Assembly (NCBI GenBank): GCA_045591485.1
Contig: JAZNSV010000218.1
Span: 1-37,329, forward strand
DNA: 37,329 bases
From: Colimorpha sp045591485
Lineage (GTDB): Bacteria; Bacteroidota; Bacteroidia; Bacteroidales; P3
Reading direction: 5' to 3'
Of this stretch, positions 24,069-31,564 are shown in pieces. How positions within the stretch are numbered: the first letter of the stretch is position 1; every line of letters begins with the position of its first letter. Position numbers and translations under genes: made by a program. The notes under the pieces were generated by a model. That model saw nothing but the letters and a program-made list of their open reading frames with translations. It did no database searches and was not told the DNA's origin.

Positions 24069-24653
24069 ATGAGAAAATTCTTTAAACCTTACGACTGTGA
24101 TTTGAGGGAGTACGAGGCTCGTTTGGCTTCGTCGCGCGAGATTTGGGACGATTTTTCCCACGAATGGTCCTATAGCCCTTTTGATGAAAAAATAGTTATT
24201 CTCGGAGGGTTCGCCTTGAAGGGAGGCAACTTTAAACGGGCTATTGATCGCTATGTGGAAGAGCGCGCCGAGACCTACCGCAGCCGTATTCATTGGGTAA
24301 TCTTTGCCTATATCTGGCGTATGATGATGGGTAAGGAGTCACAGTTTGAAAATAAGCCGACTGCCGACAGAATCAAACGGCTGGAGATGGACGAGTTGCT
24401 GCGCCTGTTGGCGGAGGAGCTGAAGATGTGTGTAAAGAGAACTACCGAGTTTGTATACGAGGACCGATACAAACCCAACAGCACACCGGGTTTCAAGACA
24501 TACGAGAGTTGGATTGTGTCGGACGAATACAAATACAACGACACCATCCTCGACACCATCGAGCGCGAACACTGGCGGGCGTTTCCCGACGAGAGCATCT
24601 CATCCTATCTGAACAAGTCCAAAAGGTGGGAACGAAATTATTGTTTCTTTTAG
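24069..24653 (+). CDS. Hypothetical protein of the mcrBC island
   Basis: I do not recognise this 194-aa protein. It is soluble, charged and helical, with an aromatic-rich N-terminus (MRKFFKPYDCDLREYEARLA, WSYSPFDEKIVILGGFALKGG) and no signal peptide. It has its own -7 box and is followed 10 bp later by a zinc-ribbon gene, so the two form a pair. Association with mcrBC suggests a defence or accessory role but there is no direct evidence. Confidence 0.7.
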   Translation: MRKFFKPYDCDLREYEARLASSREIWDDFSHEWSYSPFDEKIVILGGFALKGGNFKRAIDRYVEERAETYRSRIHWVIFAYIWRMMMGKESQFENKPTADRIKRLEMDELLRLLAEELKMCVKRTTEFVYEDRYKPNSTPGFKTYESWIVSDEYKYNDTILDTIEREHWRAFPDESISSYLNKSKRWERNYCFF

Positions 24654-24663
24654 TTGAATCACA

Positions 24664-24927
24664 ATGGGTTGCATGTATATAATAGAATGTCCTCAATGTC
24701 ATAAACCGTTTGAGTGGAATGAGGGACCTGGCGCAGCCGCTGATGTGCTGCATTGCGACAAATGTGGCCGAGAGCTCTGGACAACGGAAAGACTACTGGA
24801 ATTTGAGAATATCAAATGTCAATGCGGTGGGAGTTTTGACAAAGATGTGCCAATTATCTGTCCATTCTGTGGCAGAGAGGTTGAAAAACCAAGAGAATTC
24901 ATAAAAGAAGCAACAATGTGGGATTGA
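24664..24927 (+). CDS. Small zinc-ribbon protein
   Basis: The 87-aa product has CPQC (9-12), CDKCG, CQCG and CPFCG knuckles, enough for two zinc ribbons, and an acidic stretch in between. Such proteins bind nucleic acid or act as adaptors. It lies 10 bp downstream of the 24069 gene and is presumably cotranscribed. Function unknown. Confidence 0.7.
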   Translation: MGCMYIIECPQCHKPFEWNEGPGAAADVLHCDKCGRELWTTERLLEFENIKCQCGGSFDKDVPIICPFCGREVEKPREFIKEATMWD

Positions 24928-24946
24928 TTGCCTCTTGGAAAATGAT

Positions 24947-24993
24947 GGGCACACCACTATGGGGCGCACTTTCCTTTTATTTAGCAGTCGAAA
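24947..24993 (+). repeat. Degenerate copy of the 24000 hairpin-promoter region
   Basis: The stretch ending TTTAGCAGTCGAAAG parallels 24000-24046 (ending TTTTTGCAGTCGAAAAG), including a decayed version of the dyad. The -7 box reads TATTTAG instead of TATTTTTG. It looks like a duplicated promoter that has lost function. Confidence 0.45.
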
Positions 24994-25175
24994 GGACTAA
25001 TAACATTTAGGGTGCTCTGCAAGGACACAATAGGTGGATTGATTGACATAACCAATTGTCGGTACCACATATCCCGAAGGAACACTATAGTTACCATATA
25101 GGCACCCAAAAGATGATGAAAAGGGGAGCAGAAGGGGAGCAAAACCAATAGAGGGGGTGTGGCGGATGCAGGAGG

Positions 25176-25344
25176 TAATGTGCAAATTGTGCATATTACC
25201 ATGCTAACGCTTTGTGTATCAAGAAAAACTTGTCAGTTGGAATAACACGCATTATTTGCGGGTTATTTTTCATGCAACAACCACTATAAGGTCATATGTG
25301 CAAAATTTGCACATACCACTACGAATAACGTGCAAAAAATGCAC
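25176..25344. promoter_or_regulatory. Three TGTGCA palindromes upstream of the AAA_14 gene
   Basis: The 513-bp non-coding stretch 24928-25440 holds three related dyads: TAATGTGCA-N5-TGCATATTA (25176-25198), TATGTGCAAA-A-TTTGCACATA (25295-25315, perfect 10-bp arms) and GTGCA-N5-TGCAC (25330-25344). All lie upstream of the promoter at 25409-25416 and could be sites for one regulator. No gene is evident in the stretch. Confidence 0.55.
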
Positions 25345-25408
25345 ATGTTCTGAGAGTGTATTCGACAAAAAAATATAATATTTTGATGATTATATTCATA
25401 GAAATTAG

Positions 25409-25416
25409 TATATTTG
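25409..25416 (+). promoter_or_regulatory. -7 promoter box of the AAA_14 gene
   Basis: TATATTTG, 24 bp upstream of the ATG at 25441. Confidence 0.55.
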
Positions 25417-25440
25417 CATTGTAATATTAATACAGAAACA

Positions 25441-26562
25441 ATGCATATCAGTCGGATAATGAGCGATATAGTCGCTAAAAAGATGCATCTTGGGAAAGCT
25501 ATTGTGCTGATTGGAGCCCGTCAGGTGGGCAAAACCACCCTGCTAAAAGAATGTCTGAAAGGGCAGGAAAATGTGCTTTGGATGAACGGCGACAATCTGG
25601 ATACCCGTACGCTGATGGCGAACATTACGGTGGAGCGCTATCGGAGTATGCTTGGGAAAAACGATATTGTCGTTATCGACGAGGCCCAGCGCATCGAAGA
25701 TATCGGGCTCAAGAGCAAATTGCTGACGGACAATTTTCCGGATGTACAGCTTATCATTACGGGCAGTTCGTCGCTTGACCTTGCCAACAAGGTCAACGAG
25801 CCTTTGACGGGACGCAAGTGGGAATACCGTTTGTTTCCCTTGTCGTATGGCGAGTTGGCGGCACACTACGGAGCTATGCAGGAGTGGCAGAAACTCCCCC
25901 TTCGGCTGGTGTTTGGCAGTTATCCCGACGTAGTATGCAATCCAGGCAACGAACGCGAGGTGCTGAATAATCTCACCGAAAGTTATCTATACAAGGATGT
26001 CCTTGTGTGGGAACGCATCAAGCGGCCCGACAAAGTGGTCAGGTTGTTGCAGGCTTTGGCGCTCCAGGTGGGCAGCGAGGTGTCGGCCAACGAGCTGAGC
26101 CGAATGGTGGAACTCGACCGTGTCACCGTGGAAAAGTATATCACTCTGCTGGAGCAGGCTCAGGTCATTTTCCGACTCGGTGCGTTCAGCCGTAATTTGC
26201 GAACAGAAATAAAAACGGGACGCAAAATCTATTTCTACGACAACGGTATCCGCAATGCGCTTATCGGCAACCTATCGCCGATAGACATGCGTGCCGACAT
26301 GGGTATCTTGTGGGAGAACTATATGGTAAGTGAGATGCTTAAGAAGAACAGCTACGACCTCACCTTTGCAAAGCCCTATTTCTGGCGTACCACGCAACAA
26401 CAGGAAGTTGACTATATTGAAGAGTGTGACGGGCGGATGAAAGCATACGAATTCAAGTGGAGCCCCACGAAAAAGGCTAAAATCAGTAAAACTTTTCTCG
26501 GAGCATATCCCAACGTAGAAGTCAAGACCATCACGCGAGAGAATTATATGGACATTTTATAA
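25441..26562 (+). CDS. AAA_14/DUF4143 family ATPase
   Basis: The 373-aa protein has an N-terminal P-loop ATPase domain with Walker A GARQVGKTT, Walker B VVIDEAQRI and TGSSSLDL, and the family marker PLTGRKWEYRLFPLSYGE. The C-terminal DUF4143 region has a winged-helix-like part (VSANELSRMVELDRVTVEKY) and a PD-(D/E)XK-like signature, QEVDYIE...YEFKW. These ATPases are common in Bacteroidetes accessory DNA; their role is not settled. ATG 25441 is preferred over an in-frame TTG at 25414, which lies in the promoter. Downstream genes are 43 bp away. Confidence 0.88.
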   Translation: MHISRIMSDIVAKKMHLGKAIVLIGARQVGKTTLLKECLKGQENVLWMNGDNLDTRTLMANITVERYRSMLGKNDIVVIDEAQRIEDIGLKSKLLTDNFPDVQLIITGSSSLDLANKVNEPLTGRKWEYRLFPLSYGELAAHYGAMQEWQKLPLRLVFGSYPDVVCNPGNEREVLNNLTESYLYKDVLVWERIKRPDKVVRLLQALALQVGSEVSANELSRMVELDRVTVEKYITLLEQAQVIFRLGAFSRNLRTEIKTGRKIYFYDNGIRNALIGNLSPIDMRADMGILWENYMVSEMLKKNSYDLTFAKPYFWRTTQQQEVDYIEECDGRMKAYEFKWSPTKKAKISKTFLGAYPNVEVKTITRENYMDIL

Positions 26563-26605
26563 CTATTTGCCGTAACAGTATGGGAAACATGAACAAGAAC
26601 AACCT

Positions 26606-27508
26606 ATGAACGTACTGAAGAAATACACCTGGCTGGTGGGGACGCTGATGCGGGCGGGCGACAAGGGCCTGACGCTGGAGCAGATCGGCGACCGCTGGAA
26701 CGCCACGGACGAGCTGCATGAAGAGGGCGCCTTTGCGCGGCGCAGTTTCCACCGTCACCGCAGCGAGATTATGGACCTTTTCGGCATCGAGATTGAGTGC
26801 TACGTGGATTGTGGTCAGTACCGCTACCGTCTGGCTGACGATGGAGGCAGGGAGTACTTCCGCCAGTGGATGATGGATTCCATAGCGGTGCATCATGTCG
26901 TGGCCGACAGCCGCGAGGCGGCACAGTATATCATGGTGGAAGCCACGGACAGCCGAATGCTTCCGGCGCTCTTGGAAGCGTTGAAGGAGAAACGCACGCT
27001 GAAATTCACGTATGCGCCCTACTGGAGCGAAGCACCCTACGACTACAGCGGCGTGCAGCCCTATACCCTCAAAATGTTCGAGCGCCGCTGGTATCTTATC
27101 GCCCGTCGCGACGGCGAATACCGTATTTTTGCCCTCGACCGCATGACGAAGGTGGAGCAGCAGGAGGAAACCTACAAGCGCGACCCGAAGTTCGACCTCA
27201 AAGAGATGTTCGAGGGTGCCTACGGCATCATTGTGGACGATACACCCACGGAGTCTATCCGTCTGAAAGTGGACGCCTACCAAGCCAACTACCTGCGCTC
27301 GCTGCCCTTGCACAGCAGCCAGCACGAACTGAAGCGCACCGAAGAGTATTCCATTTTCTCTCTGCGTGTGCGTCCCACCTATGACTTCAAACAGAAACTC
27401 CTCTCCCTCGGCAGCACCATTGTGGTGCTCCAACCCGAAAGTCTCCGCGCCGACATGCGTGGCGAGATACAGGAGATGATGAACAAATACCAAGACAACG
27501 ATGAATGA
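26606..27508 (+). CDS. WYL domain-containing transcriptional regulator
   Basis: This 300-aa protein has an N-terminal helix-turn-helix region (about 1-65, with LTLEQIGDRWNATDEL and RRSFHRHRSEI), then a WYL domain with RRWYLIARR near 170 and a C-terminal WCX-like extension. WYL domains sense nucleic-acid or nucleotide ligands and commonly control defence genes. It overlaps the following exonuclease gene by 8 bp, so both are made together. GC returns to the contig average here. Confidence 0.9.
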   Translation: MNVLKKYTWLVGTLMRAGDKGLTLEQIGDRWNATDELHEEGAFARRSFHRHRSEIMDLFGIEIECYVDCGQYRYRLADDGGREYFRQWMMDSIAVHHVVADSREAAQYIMVEATDSRMLPALLEALKEKRTLKFTYAPYWSEAPYDYSGVQPYTLKMFERRWYLIARRDGEYRIFALDRMTKVEQQEETYKRDPKFDLKEMFEGAYGIIVDDTPTESIRLKVDAYQANYLRSLPLHSSQHELKRTEEYSIFSLRVRPTYDFKQKLLSLGSTIVVLQPESLRADMRGEIQEMMNKYQDNDE

Positions 27509-27992
27509 CTTTGCAGCCATAGACTTTGAGACGGCCAACGGGGAGCGCTCCAGTGTGTGCAGCGTGGGGGTGGTCGTGGTGCGAGGTGGCGAGGTGGTGG
27601 ATACGTTCTACAGCCTCATACAGCCGGAGCCGAACTACTACGCCTGGTTCTGCCAGCGGGTGCACGGGCTCTGCCACGAGGACACCGACGGCGCTGAGGT
27701 GTTCCCGACGGTATGGCACAAGATAGAACCACTCATCGAGGGGCTGCCGCTGGTGGCCCACAACGCCATGTTCGACGAGGGTTGCCTGCGGGCGGTGATG
27801 CAGGTATACCGGATGGACTGGCCGGGGTATGTCTTCTACGACACCCTGCGGGCCTCGCGCCGCAAGCTCGAGGGCCTACCCAACCACCAACTGCACACCG
27901 TCAGCGAGGCCTGCGGCTACTGCCTGGAGAACCACCACCACGCCCTGGCCGACGCCGAGGCCTGCGCGGCGATAGCGCTGAAGATCCTGTAG
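27501..27992 (+). CDS. DEDDh 3'-5' exonuclease (DnaQ-like)
   Basis: The 163-aa protein is a minimal DEDDh exonuclease: motif I DFET (8-11), motif II HNAMFDEG (about 87-94), and motif III HHALADAEA (about 146-154) supply the four acidic residues and the catalytic His. It should remove nucleotides from 3' ends of DNA or RNA with two metal ions. It is coupled to the WYL gene by overlap. The stop codon abuts a relic repeat array (27994 onward). Confidence 0.9.
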   Translation: MNDFAAIDFETANGERSSVCSVGVVVVRGGEVVDTFYSLIQPEPNYYAWFCQRVHGLCHEDTDGAEVFPTVWHKIEPLIEGLPLVAHNAMFDEGCLRAVMQVYRMDWPGYVFYDTLRASRRKLEGLPNHQLHTVSEACGYCLENHHHALADAEACAAIALKIL

Positions 27993-27993
27993 A

Positions 27994-28235
27994 TATTTAT
28001 TCGCCTGCTCGCACTGCGTGCATTGCGAGATCCTGTAAATCTTGTAGATTATTCCGCGTGTGGCGGGAATACTAATTATTTATTCGCCTGCTCGCACTGC
28101 GTGCATCGCGAGATCTTGTAAATCTTGTAGATTATTCCGCCTTCAGAGGGAATACTACATTGGGCTGCTTCAAAACGCCTTGCCCTGCGGGCAGAAATCC
28201 ATAAATCTTATAAATTATCTGCTGACGCAACAACC
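27994..28235. repeat. Cluster of GxxExxY-cassette end relics, including an 83-bp tandem duplication
   Basis: Two direct copies of an 83-bp unit (27994-28076 and 28077-28159) each carry CCTGCTCGC and AATCTTGTAGATTATT, matching the cassette right end in inverse orientation. At about 28178-28235 follows a left end (CTTGCCCTGCGGGCAG, then AATCTTATAAATTAT and CTGACGCAACAA), almost identical to the minus strand of 19139-19194. No gene is present in 27993-28263. Confidence 0.75.
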
Positions 28236-28263
28236 TGCGTGGCAACACAGAAGTTATCTTTGT

Positions 28264-28473
28264 TTATTTGCTGTACTTGCTGCCTTTGAATCCTTCGCGC
28301 ACGGTGCCGTCGTTGAGGTTGGCATGCAGCACGATGGGCGGCGTGGGGCGCAGGTCGTAGTATTCCAGCTGTTCGACGGGCAAACGGAAGTAAACCATCT
28401 GGCGGTAGTCGTCGTAGAGGCGACGCAGGACCTCGTTGTGTTGGCGCAGGAATTGGAATGCTTGTTCTATCAT
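28264..28473 (-). CDS. Small hypothetical protein coupled to the sirtuin gene
   Basis: This 69-aa product (MIEQAFQFLRQHNEVLRRLY at the start) overlaps the sirtuin stop by 4 nt (ATGA), the main reason to believe it. The N-terminal half looks helical. The C-terminus is basic and polar. I do not recognise it. It is the last gene of the cupin-HxlR-macrodomain-sirtuin cluster and ends beside the relic repeats. Confidence 0.55.
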   Translation of the reverse strand: MIEQAFQFLRQHNEVLRRLYDDYRQMVYFRLPVEQLEYYDLRPTPPIVLHANLNDGTVREGFKGSKYSK

Positions 28474-29318
28474 AGTTCGTTGAGTATTGTGGATATATCT
28501 TCGGTGAAGACCATGAAGTGCCCCTCGATGCCTTCGAGCGAGGCGTCGGGGTAGTCGCGGTTGAAGCGCACAAGGGCCGTCTGCGGGAAGTTGAGGGCCA
28601 TGTGCTCGAAGGGGAAGCGGATGATGGCGGGGGTGTTGAATCCGATGCCGAACTCCAGCAGGAGCAGACGCCCTTGGCAGTGCTGGCGCACGAAGTCATG
28701 GTAGCGCTCGGCCTGGCGGTGCCAGCGGTCGTCCTCGACGAAGGTGTCGTCGCAGCGCAGGTTGGGCGCCAGCAGTTCGCCTGTACGCGGATGGCGCGGC
28801 ACGAGGCTGGTGGGTATGCGGCAGTCCTCGGTGGCAGCCATCGCGCGGAAGACCCAGTCTTTGCAGTAGACAAGCTCCTTGTCCTCGCCGCTGCGGCTCT
28901 GCAGGTAGGCGTAGTCGCCCTGCGTGGCGAAGATGCGGTCGCGCGCAAAGCCGCTCTGCTCGAACTGGCCGTCGGTGTTGGTGGTGATTACGAACCACTC
29001 TTTCCCTTCGACAAGTGTCAGTAGTCTGCGGTAGAGCTCCGTGCCGCCGGTGCGGAACCGCGAGAACCAGATGTGGCGAGCCCAGTAGGCCCAGCGCTCC
29101 TCTTCGGTCTCGAAAGGGTAGAAGGCGGAGGTGTAGAGGTCGGTGAAGCCGTAGCGCTCAATCCAGGGCGCGAACTCGCGGCGGAAGTCCTCGCCGGCAT
29201 AGTCCAGCCCCGCCGCGGTGCTCAGCCCGCTGCCGGCACCGATGATGATGGCGTCGGTTTCCGCAATCAGCTTGCGCAGGGCGTCAACGCGCTGCGAGAA
29301 GTTCCCGGTAGATGTCAT
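28470..29318 (-). CDS. Class M sirtuin (SirTM), probable protein ADP-ribosyltransferase
   Basis: The 282-aa protein has the sirtuin Rossmann motif IGAGSGLSTAAGLDYAGE (26-43) and TTNTDGQFEQ (112-121). Like the SirTM class of streptococci and staphylococci it has Gln133 in ATQGDYAYLQ where deacetylating sirtuins have the catalytic His; Asn114 and Asp116 also align. SirTM enzymes mono-ADP-ribosylate a lipoylated GcvH-like carrier rather than deacetylate. The gene overlaps the macrodomain gene by 35 bp, which fits the known pairing. No lipoyl carrier or lipoate ligase gene is in the window. Confidence 0.88.
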   Translation of the reverse strand: MTSTGNFSQRVDALRKLIAETDAIIIGAGSGLSTAAGLDYAGEDFRREFAPWIERYGFTDLYTSAFYPFETEEERWAYWARHIWFSRFRTGGTELYRRLLTLVEGKEWFVITTNTDGQFEQSGFARDRIFATQGDYAYLQSRSGEDKELVYCKDWVFRAMAATEDCRIPTSLVPRHPRTGELLAPNLRCDDTFVEDDRWHRQAERYHDFVRQHCQGRLLLLEFGIGFNTPAIIRFPFEHMALNFPQTALVRFNRDYPDASLEGIEGHFMVFTEDISTILNEL

Positions 29319-30192
29319 AGTCGATGTCTTTGAAGACGTTGAAGACCACAGTGAGTGCGTTATTGTGTGAGTGCGTTAATGCGTAAGAGGTGGTGTATTC
29401 CTTAACCGTAGCGACGGCGATTTCGGCGGCGCGGCGGTTGGGGAAGTGGAACTCGCCCGTTGAGATGCAGCAGAAGGCGATACTGCGGCAGCCGTTGGAC
29501 CCTGCCAACCCCAGGCAATTGCGGTAGCAGTTGGCCAGCTGCGCTTCTTGTTCTTTGGTGGGTACGCCATTGGGGATGATGGGGCCCACGGTATGAAGGA
29601 CATAGCGGCACGGCAGGTTGTAGGCCTCGGTGATGAGGGCCTCGGAGGTGAAGGCATGCCGATAAGTGGTGCCGCCCATCGTGTATTCCGGATGCACCGG
29701 TGGGCACTCAGCGCCACTCATAGCCTCGGCGCATTCGGCACGCAGCTGCAGTCCGGCGGCGCTGTGGATGCAGTTGTCGATGCAGGCGTGCAGCGGATGC
29801 CAGCAGCCCATCATCCGGCTGTTGGCGGCGTTGACGATGGCGTCGACACGCAAGCGTGTGATGTCGCCCTGCCAAAGGAGAGGGGTGTCGGTAGACGCGG
29901 CGATGTCTTCCAGAGACACCACCCCCTTGTCCTGCAGCTGTGCCTGCAGCTCGGCGTCCTGCGCATGGAGAAACTCCTCGCTCAACGGCTGTGGCTCCCA
30001 GACATTACCTTCGGTGACGTTACTGCATCTCGGCAGAGCAAACGAGTTTGCTCTGCTCTCGACTTCCGTAACGTTCATCAGCGCCCGCAGCAGGCGTTGC
30101 TTCTCAGGCAGTGTGGCCGGGATGTCGGCCTGTGTGCGGTTCTGCTCCAGCAGGTGGCGGATGCAGTAGTCGATGTTTTCAATTCTGTCCAT
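29284..30192 (-). CDS. Zinc-type macrodomain, protein-ADP-ribose hydrolase
   Basis: The 302-aa protein has a helical N-terminal extension (1-105) and a macrodomain (about 106-300) with GDITRLRVDAIVNAANSRMMG. The following CWHPLHACIDNCIHS provides Cys/His residues of the Zn-Macro class, and STGEFHFPN the distal-ribose loop. Zn-Macro enzymes remove ADP-ribose from the target modified by SirTM, giving a writer-eraser pair. It overlaps hxlR by 14 bp upstream and sirTM by 35 bp downstream. Its C-terminal THSHNNALT is encoded by an ACGCACTCAC repeat found elsewhere in the window. Confidence 0.88.
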   Translation of the reverse strand: MDRIENIDYCIRHLLEQNRTQADIPATLPEKQRLLRALMNVTEVESRANSFALPRCSNVTEGNVWEPQPLSEEFLHAQDAELQAQLQDKGVVSLEDIAASTDTPLLWQGDITRLRVDAIVNAANSRMMGCWHPLHACIDNCIHSAAGLQLRAECAEAMSGAECPPVHPEYTMGGTTYRHAFTSEALITEAYNLPCRYVLHTVGPIIPNGVPTKEQEAQLANCYRNCLGLAGSNGCRSIAFCCISTGEFHFPNRRAAEIAVATVKEYTTSYALTHSHNNALTVVFNVFKDIDYDIYRELLAAR

Positions 30193-30553
30193 AGTATCTT
30201 TCGCGGTCGGTCACGATATCGTGGAGGTTGTTGTAGGCCCAGTCCATGAGTTGCTGCATGACGGGCATGAAGCTGTGGCCGCGGTCGGTGAGGGCGTACT
30301 CCACGCGCGGCGGCACCTCGGGGTAGACCTTGCGGCTGACGAGGCCATCGGCCTCCAACCCCCGCAGGGTGCTGGTGAGCACCTTCTGCGAGCAGTCGGG
30401 GTTCTTCTCCGCCAGGTCGCGGAAGCGCATAGGAGTGTCCCCGCCGCTGAGGGTGTAGATTACGGCCAGCGCCCATTTGCTGCTGTGGCGCACCAGCACG
30501 TTGCGGATGGGACACTCCGGGAAGACGGGGTCTTGTATGAAATCTTTGCTCAT
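30179..30553 (-). CDS. HxlR family winged-helix regulator
   Basis: This 124-aa protein is a standard HxlR/MarR-like regulator: CPIRNVLVRHSSKWALAVIY, MRFRDLAEKN, QKVLTSTLRGLEADGLVSR (recognition helix and wing) and YALTDRGHS. HxlR proteins often respond to electrophiles, quinones or oxidants. ATG 30553 follows a -7 box at 30579-30586, which rules out the longer frame. The 14-bp overlap with the macrodomain gene means it probably autoregulates the ADP-ribosylation operon. Confidence 0.9.
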   Translation of the reverse strand: MSKDFIQDPVFPECPIRNVLVRHSSKWALAVIYTLSGGDTPMRFRDLAEKNPDCSQKVLTSTLRGLEADGLVSRKVYPEVPPRVEYALTDRGHSFMPVMQQLMDWAYNNLHDIVTDRERYYGQN

Positions 30554-30578
30554 CCTTTTTTTCTTTGAAATGACGGTG

Positions 30579-30586
30579 CAAAGATA
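30579..30586 (-). promoter_or_regulatory. -7 promoter box of the hxlR-macro-sirTM operon
   Basis: TATCTTTG on the minus strand, 26 bp upstream of the HxlR start and just after the cupin stop. Confidence 0.6.
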
Positions 30587-30594
30587 CGAAAAAA

Positions 30595-31047
30595 TTACCA
30601 CACCAGCGGGTCGGCGAGGATGTTGCCGTCGGTCATCGGGCTGTCGGCCTCGGTGAAGTTGTTGGCACGGTACTGGATGCAGAGCATCGTCAGGTTCTCG
30701 CTTCCGGTGTTCTTCAGGGCGCGGCGGCCGTCGGGGCTCACGCGGACAATGGCGCCTTCGCCGACGGGGAACTGCTCGCCGTCCACCTGGTAGGTGCCTT
30801 CGCCACGCAGGATGATGTACAGCTCCTCGTGGGTCTTGTGGGTGTGCAGGAAGCCGCTGTCCTGGCCGGGAACGAGGGTCTGGAACGACAGCTCGCTGCC
30901 CGTGGTGCCCACGGCCTAGCCCACGAACACTTTGCCCTGGATGACGTTGGGTCCCATCGGCAGCTCGTGCTCAATAATCTGGTTGATGTTTCCGACGCTG
31001 ACGGCCTTGTAGTTGCGGCCACTCTTGATTGTTTCGATTGTTCTCAT
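30595..31047 (-). pseudogene. Cupin domain protein interrupted by an in-frame TAG
   Basis: From ATG 31047 the frame reads 43 codons (MRTIETIKSGRNYKAV..., ending GKVFVG), then TAG at 30918-30916, then continues in the same frame through a full cupin domain (HTHKTHEELY, GEGTYQVDGE) to the stop at 30595. The unbroken protein would be 150 aa. A single change restores the frame, so this is a recent nonsense mutation, a sequencing error or an internal GTG restart at 30912. Cupins next to HxlR regulators are often small-molecule or redox-linked proteins. Its promoter box is at 31085-31092. Confidence 0.75.
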
Positions 31048-31084
31048 TGTTGTATGGTATTAATTGTTGTTTGTTTTTCGGCTG

Positions 31085-31092
31085 CAAAAGTA
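31085..31092 (-). promoter_or_regulatory. -7 promoter box of the cupin gene
   Basis: TACTTTTG on the minus strand, 38 bp upstream of the cupin start. The rest of 31093-31303 shows only a small GTTACC/GGTAAC hairpin (31138-31153) and no convincing terminator for yidD. Confidence 0.55.
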
Positions 31093-31303
31093 CAACCATT
31101 TCTCCGTTCCGGCAAGAAGGCACCCCGACGGAAGTCAGTTACCGCGAGGTAACCTTTGCGCAAAAATATCTATACTCCGCAACACGATTAATGAATTATT
31201 AACATTCAGACAACCTCTCTCTATGCCTGCAAAGTCCGTTTTGCAGTTGCCACAGAGGCTTTTTTTGAATCTCGAACCAGGTACGGGTAGGAGCAAGAGT
31301 GGG

Positions 31304-31564
31304 TCAGGGAACGGGGTCGTAGCCGGAGCCGCCCCATGGATTGCAGCGCAAGATGCGTTTGAAAGCCAGCCATCCGCCTTTGAAGGGACCGTACTTGCGT
31401 ATGGCCTCCTGTGCATATTGCGAACAGGTGGGCGTGTAGCGGCAGGCAGGTGGTGTAAAGGGCGAGATACAGGTGCGATAGAAAGCTATCAAGGCGAGCA
31501 TCAATGTGCTCAGCAGCCACCGCAGGCCCCGATAGGGCAGCAACAATACTTCGCGCAGTGTCAT
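31304..31564 (-). CDS. yidD: Membrane protein insertion efficiency factor YidD
   Basis: The 86-aa protein shows the YidD signature: an amphipathic N-terminus, FYRTCISPFTPPACRYTPTC, SQYAQEAIRKYG, and the ending RCNPWGGSGYDPVP. It assists YidC-dependent insertion at the inner membrane. The yidD start overlaps the rnpA stop by 4 nt (ATGA), the conserved bacterial rnpA-yidD arrangement. Confidence 0.95.
   Translation of the reverse strand: MTLREVLLLPYRGLRWLLSTLMLALIAFYRTCISPFTPPACRYTPTCSQYAQEAIRKYGPFKGGWLAFKRILRCNPWGGSGYDPVP

Noticed and set aside
24981..25202. Minus-strand ORF in the gene-free region before the AAA_14 gene
   Set aside because: No promoter, no recognisable motif and it crosses the decayed promoter copy; treated as non-coding.
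28470..29318. SIR2 protein as an antiphage NADase
   Set aside because: The Gln in place of the catalytic His, SirTM-specific residues and pairing with a zinc macrodomain fit the class M sirtuin better than defence SIR2 domains.
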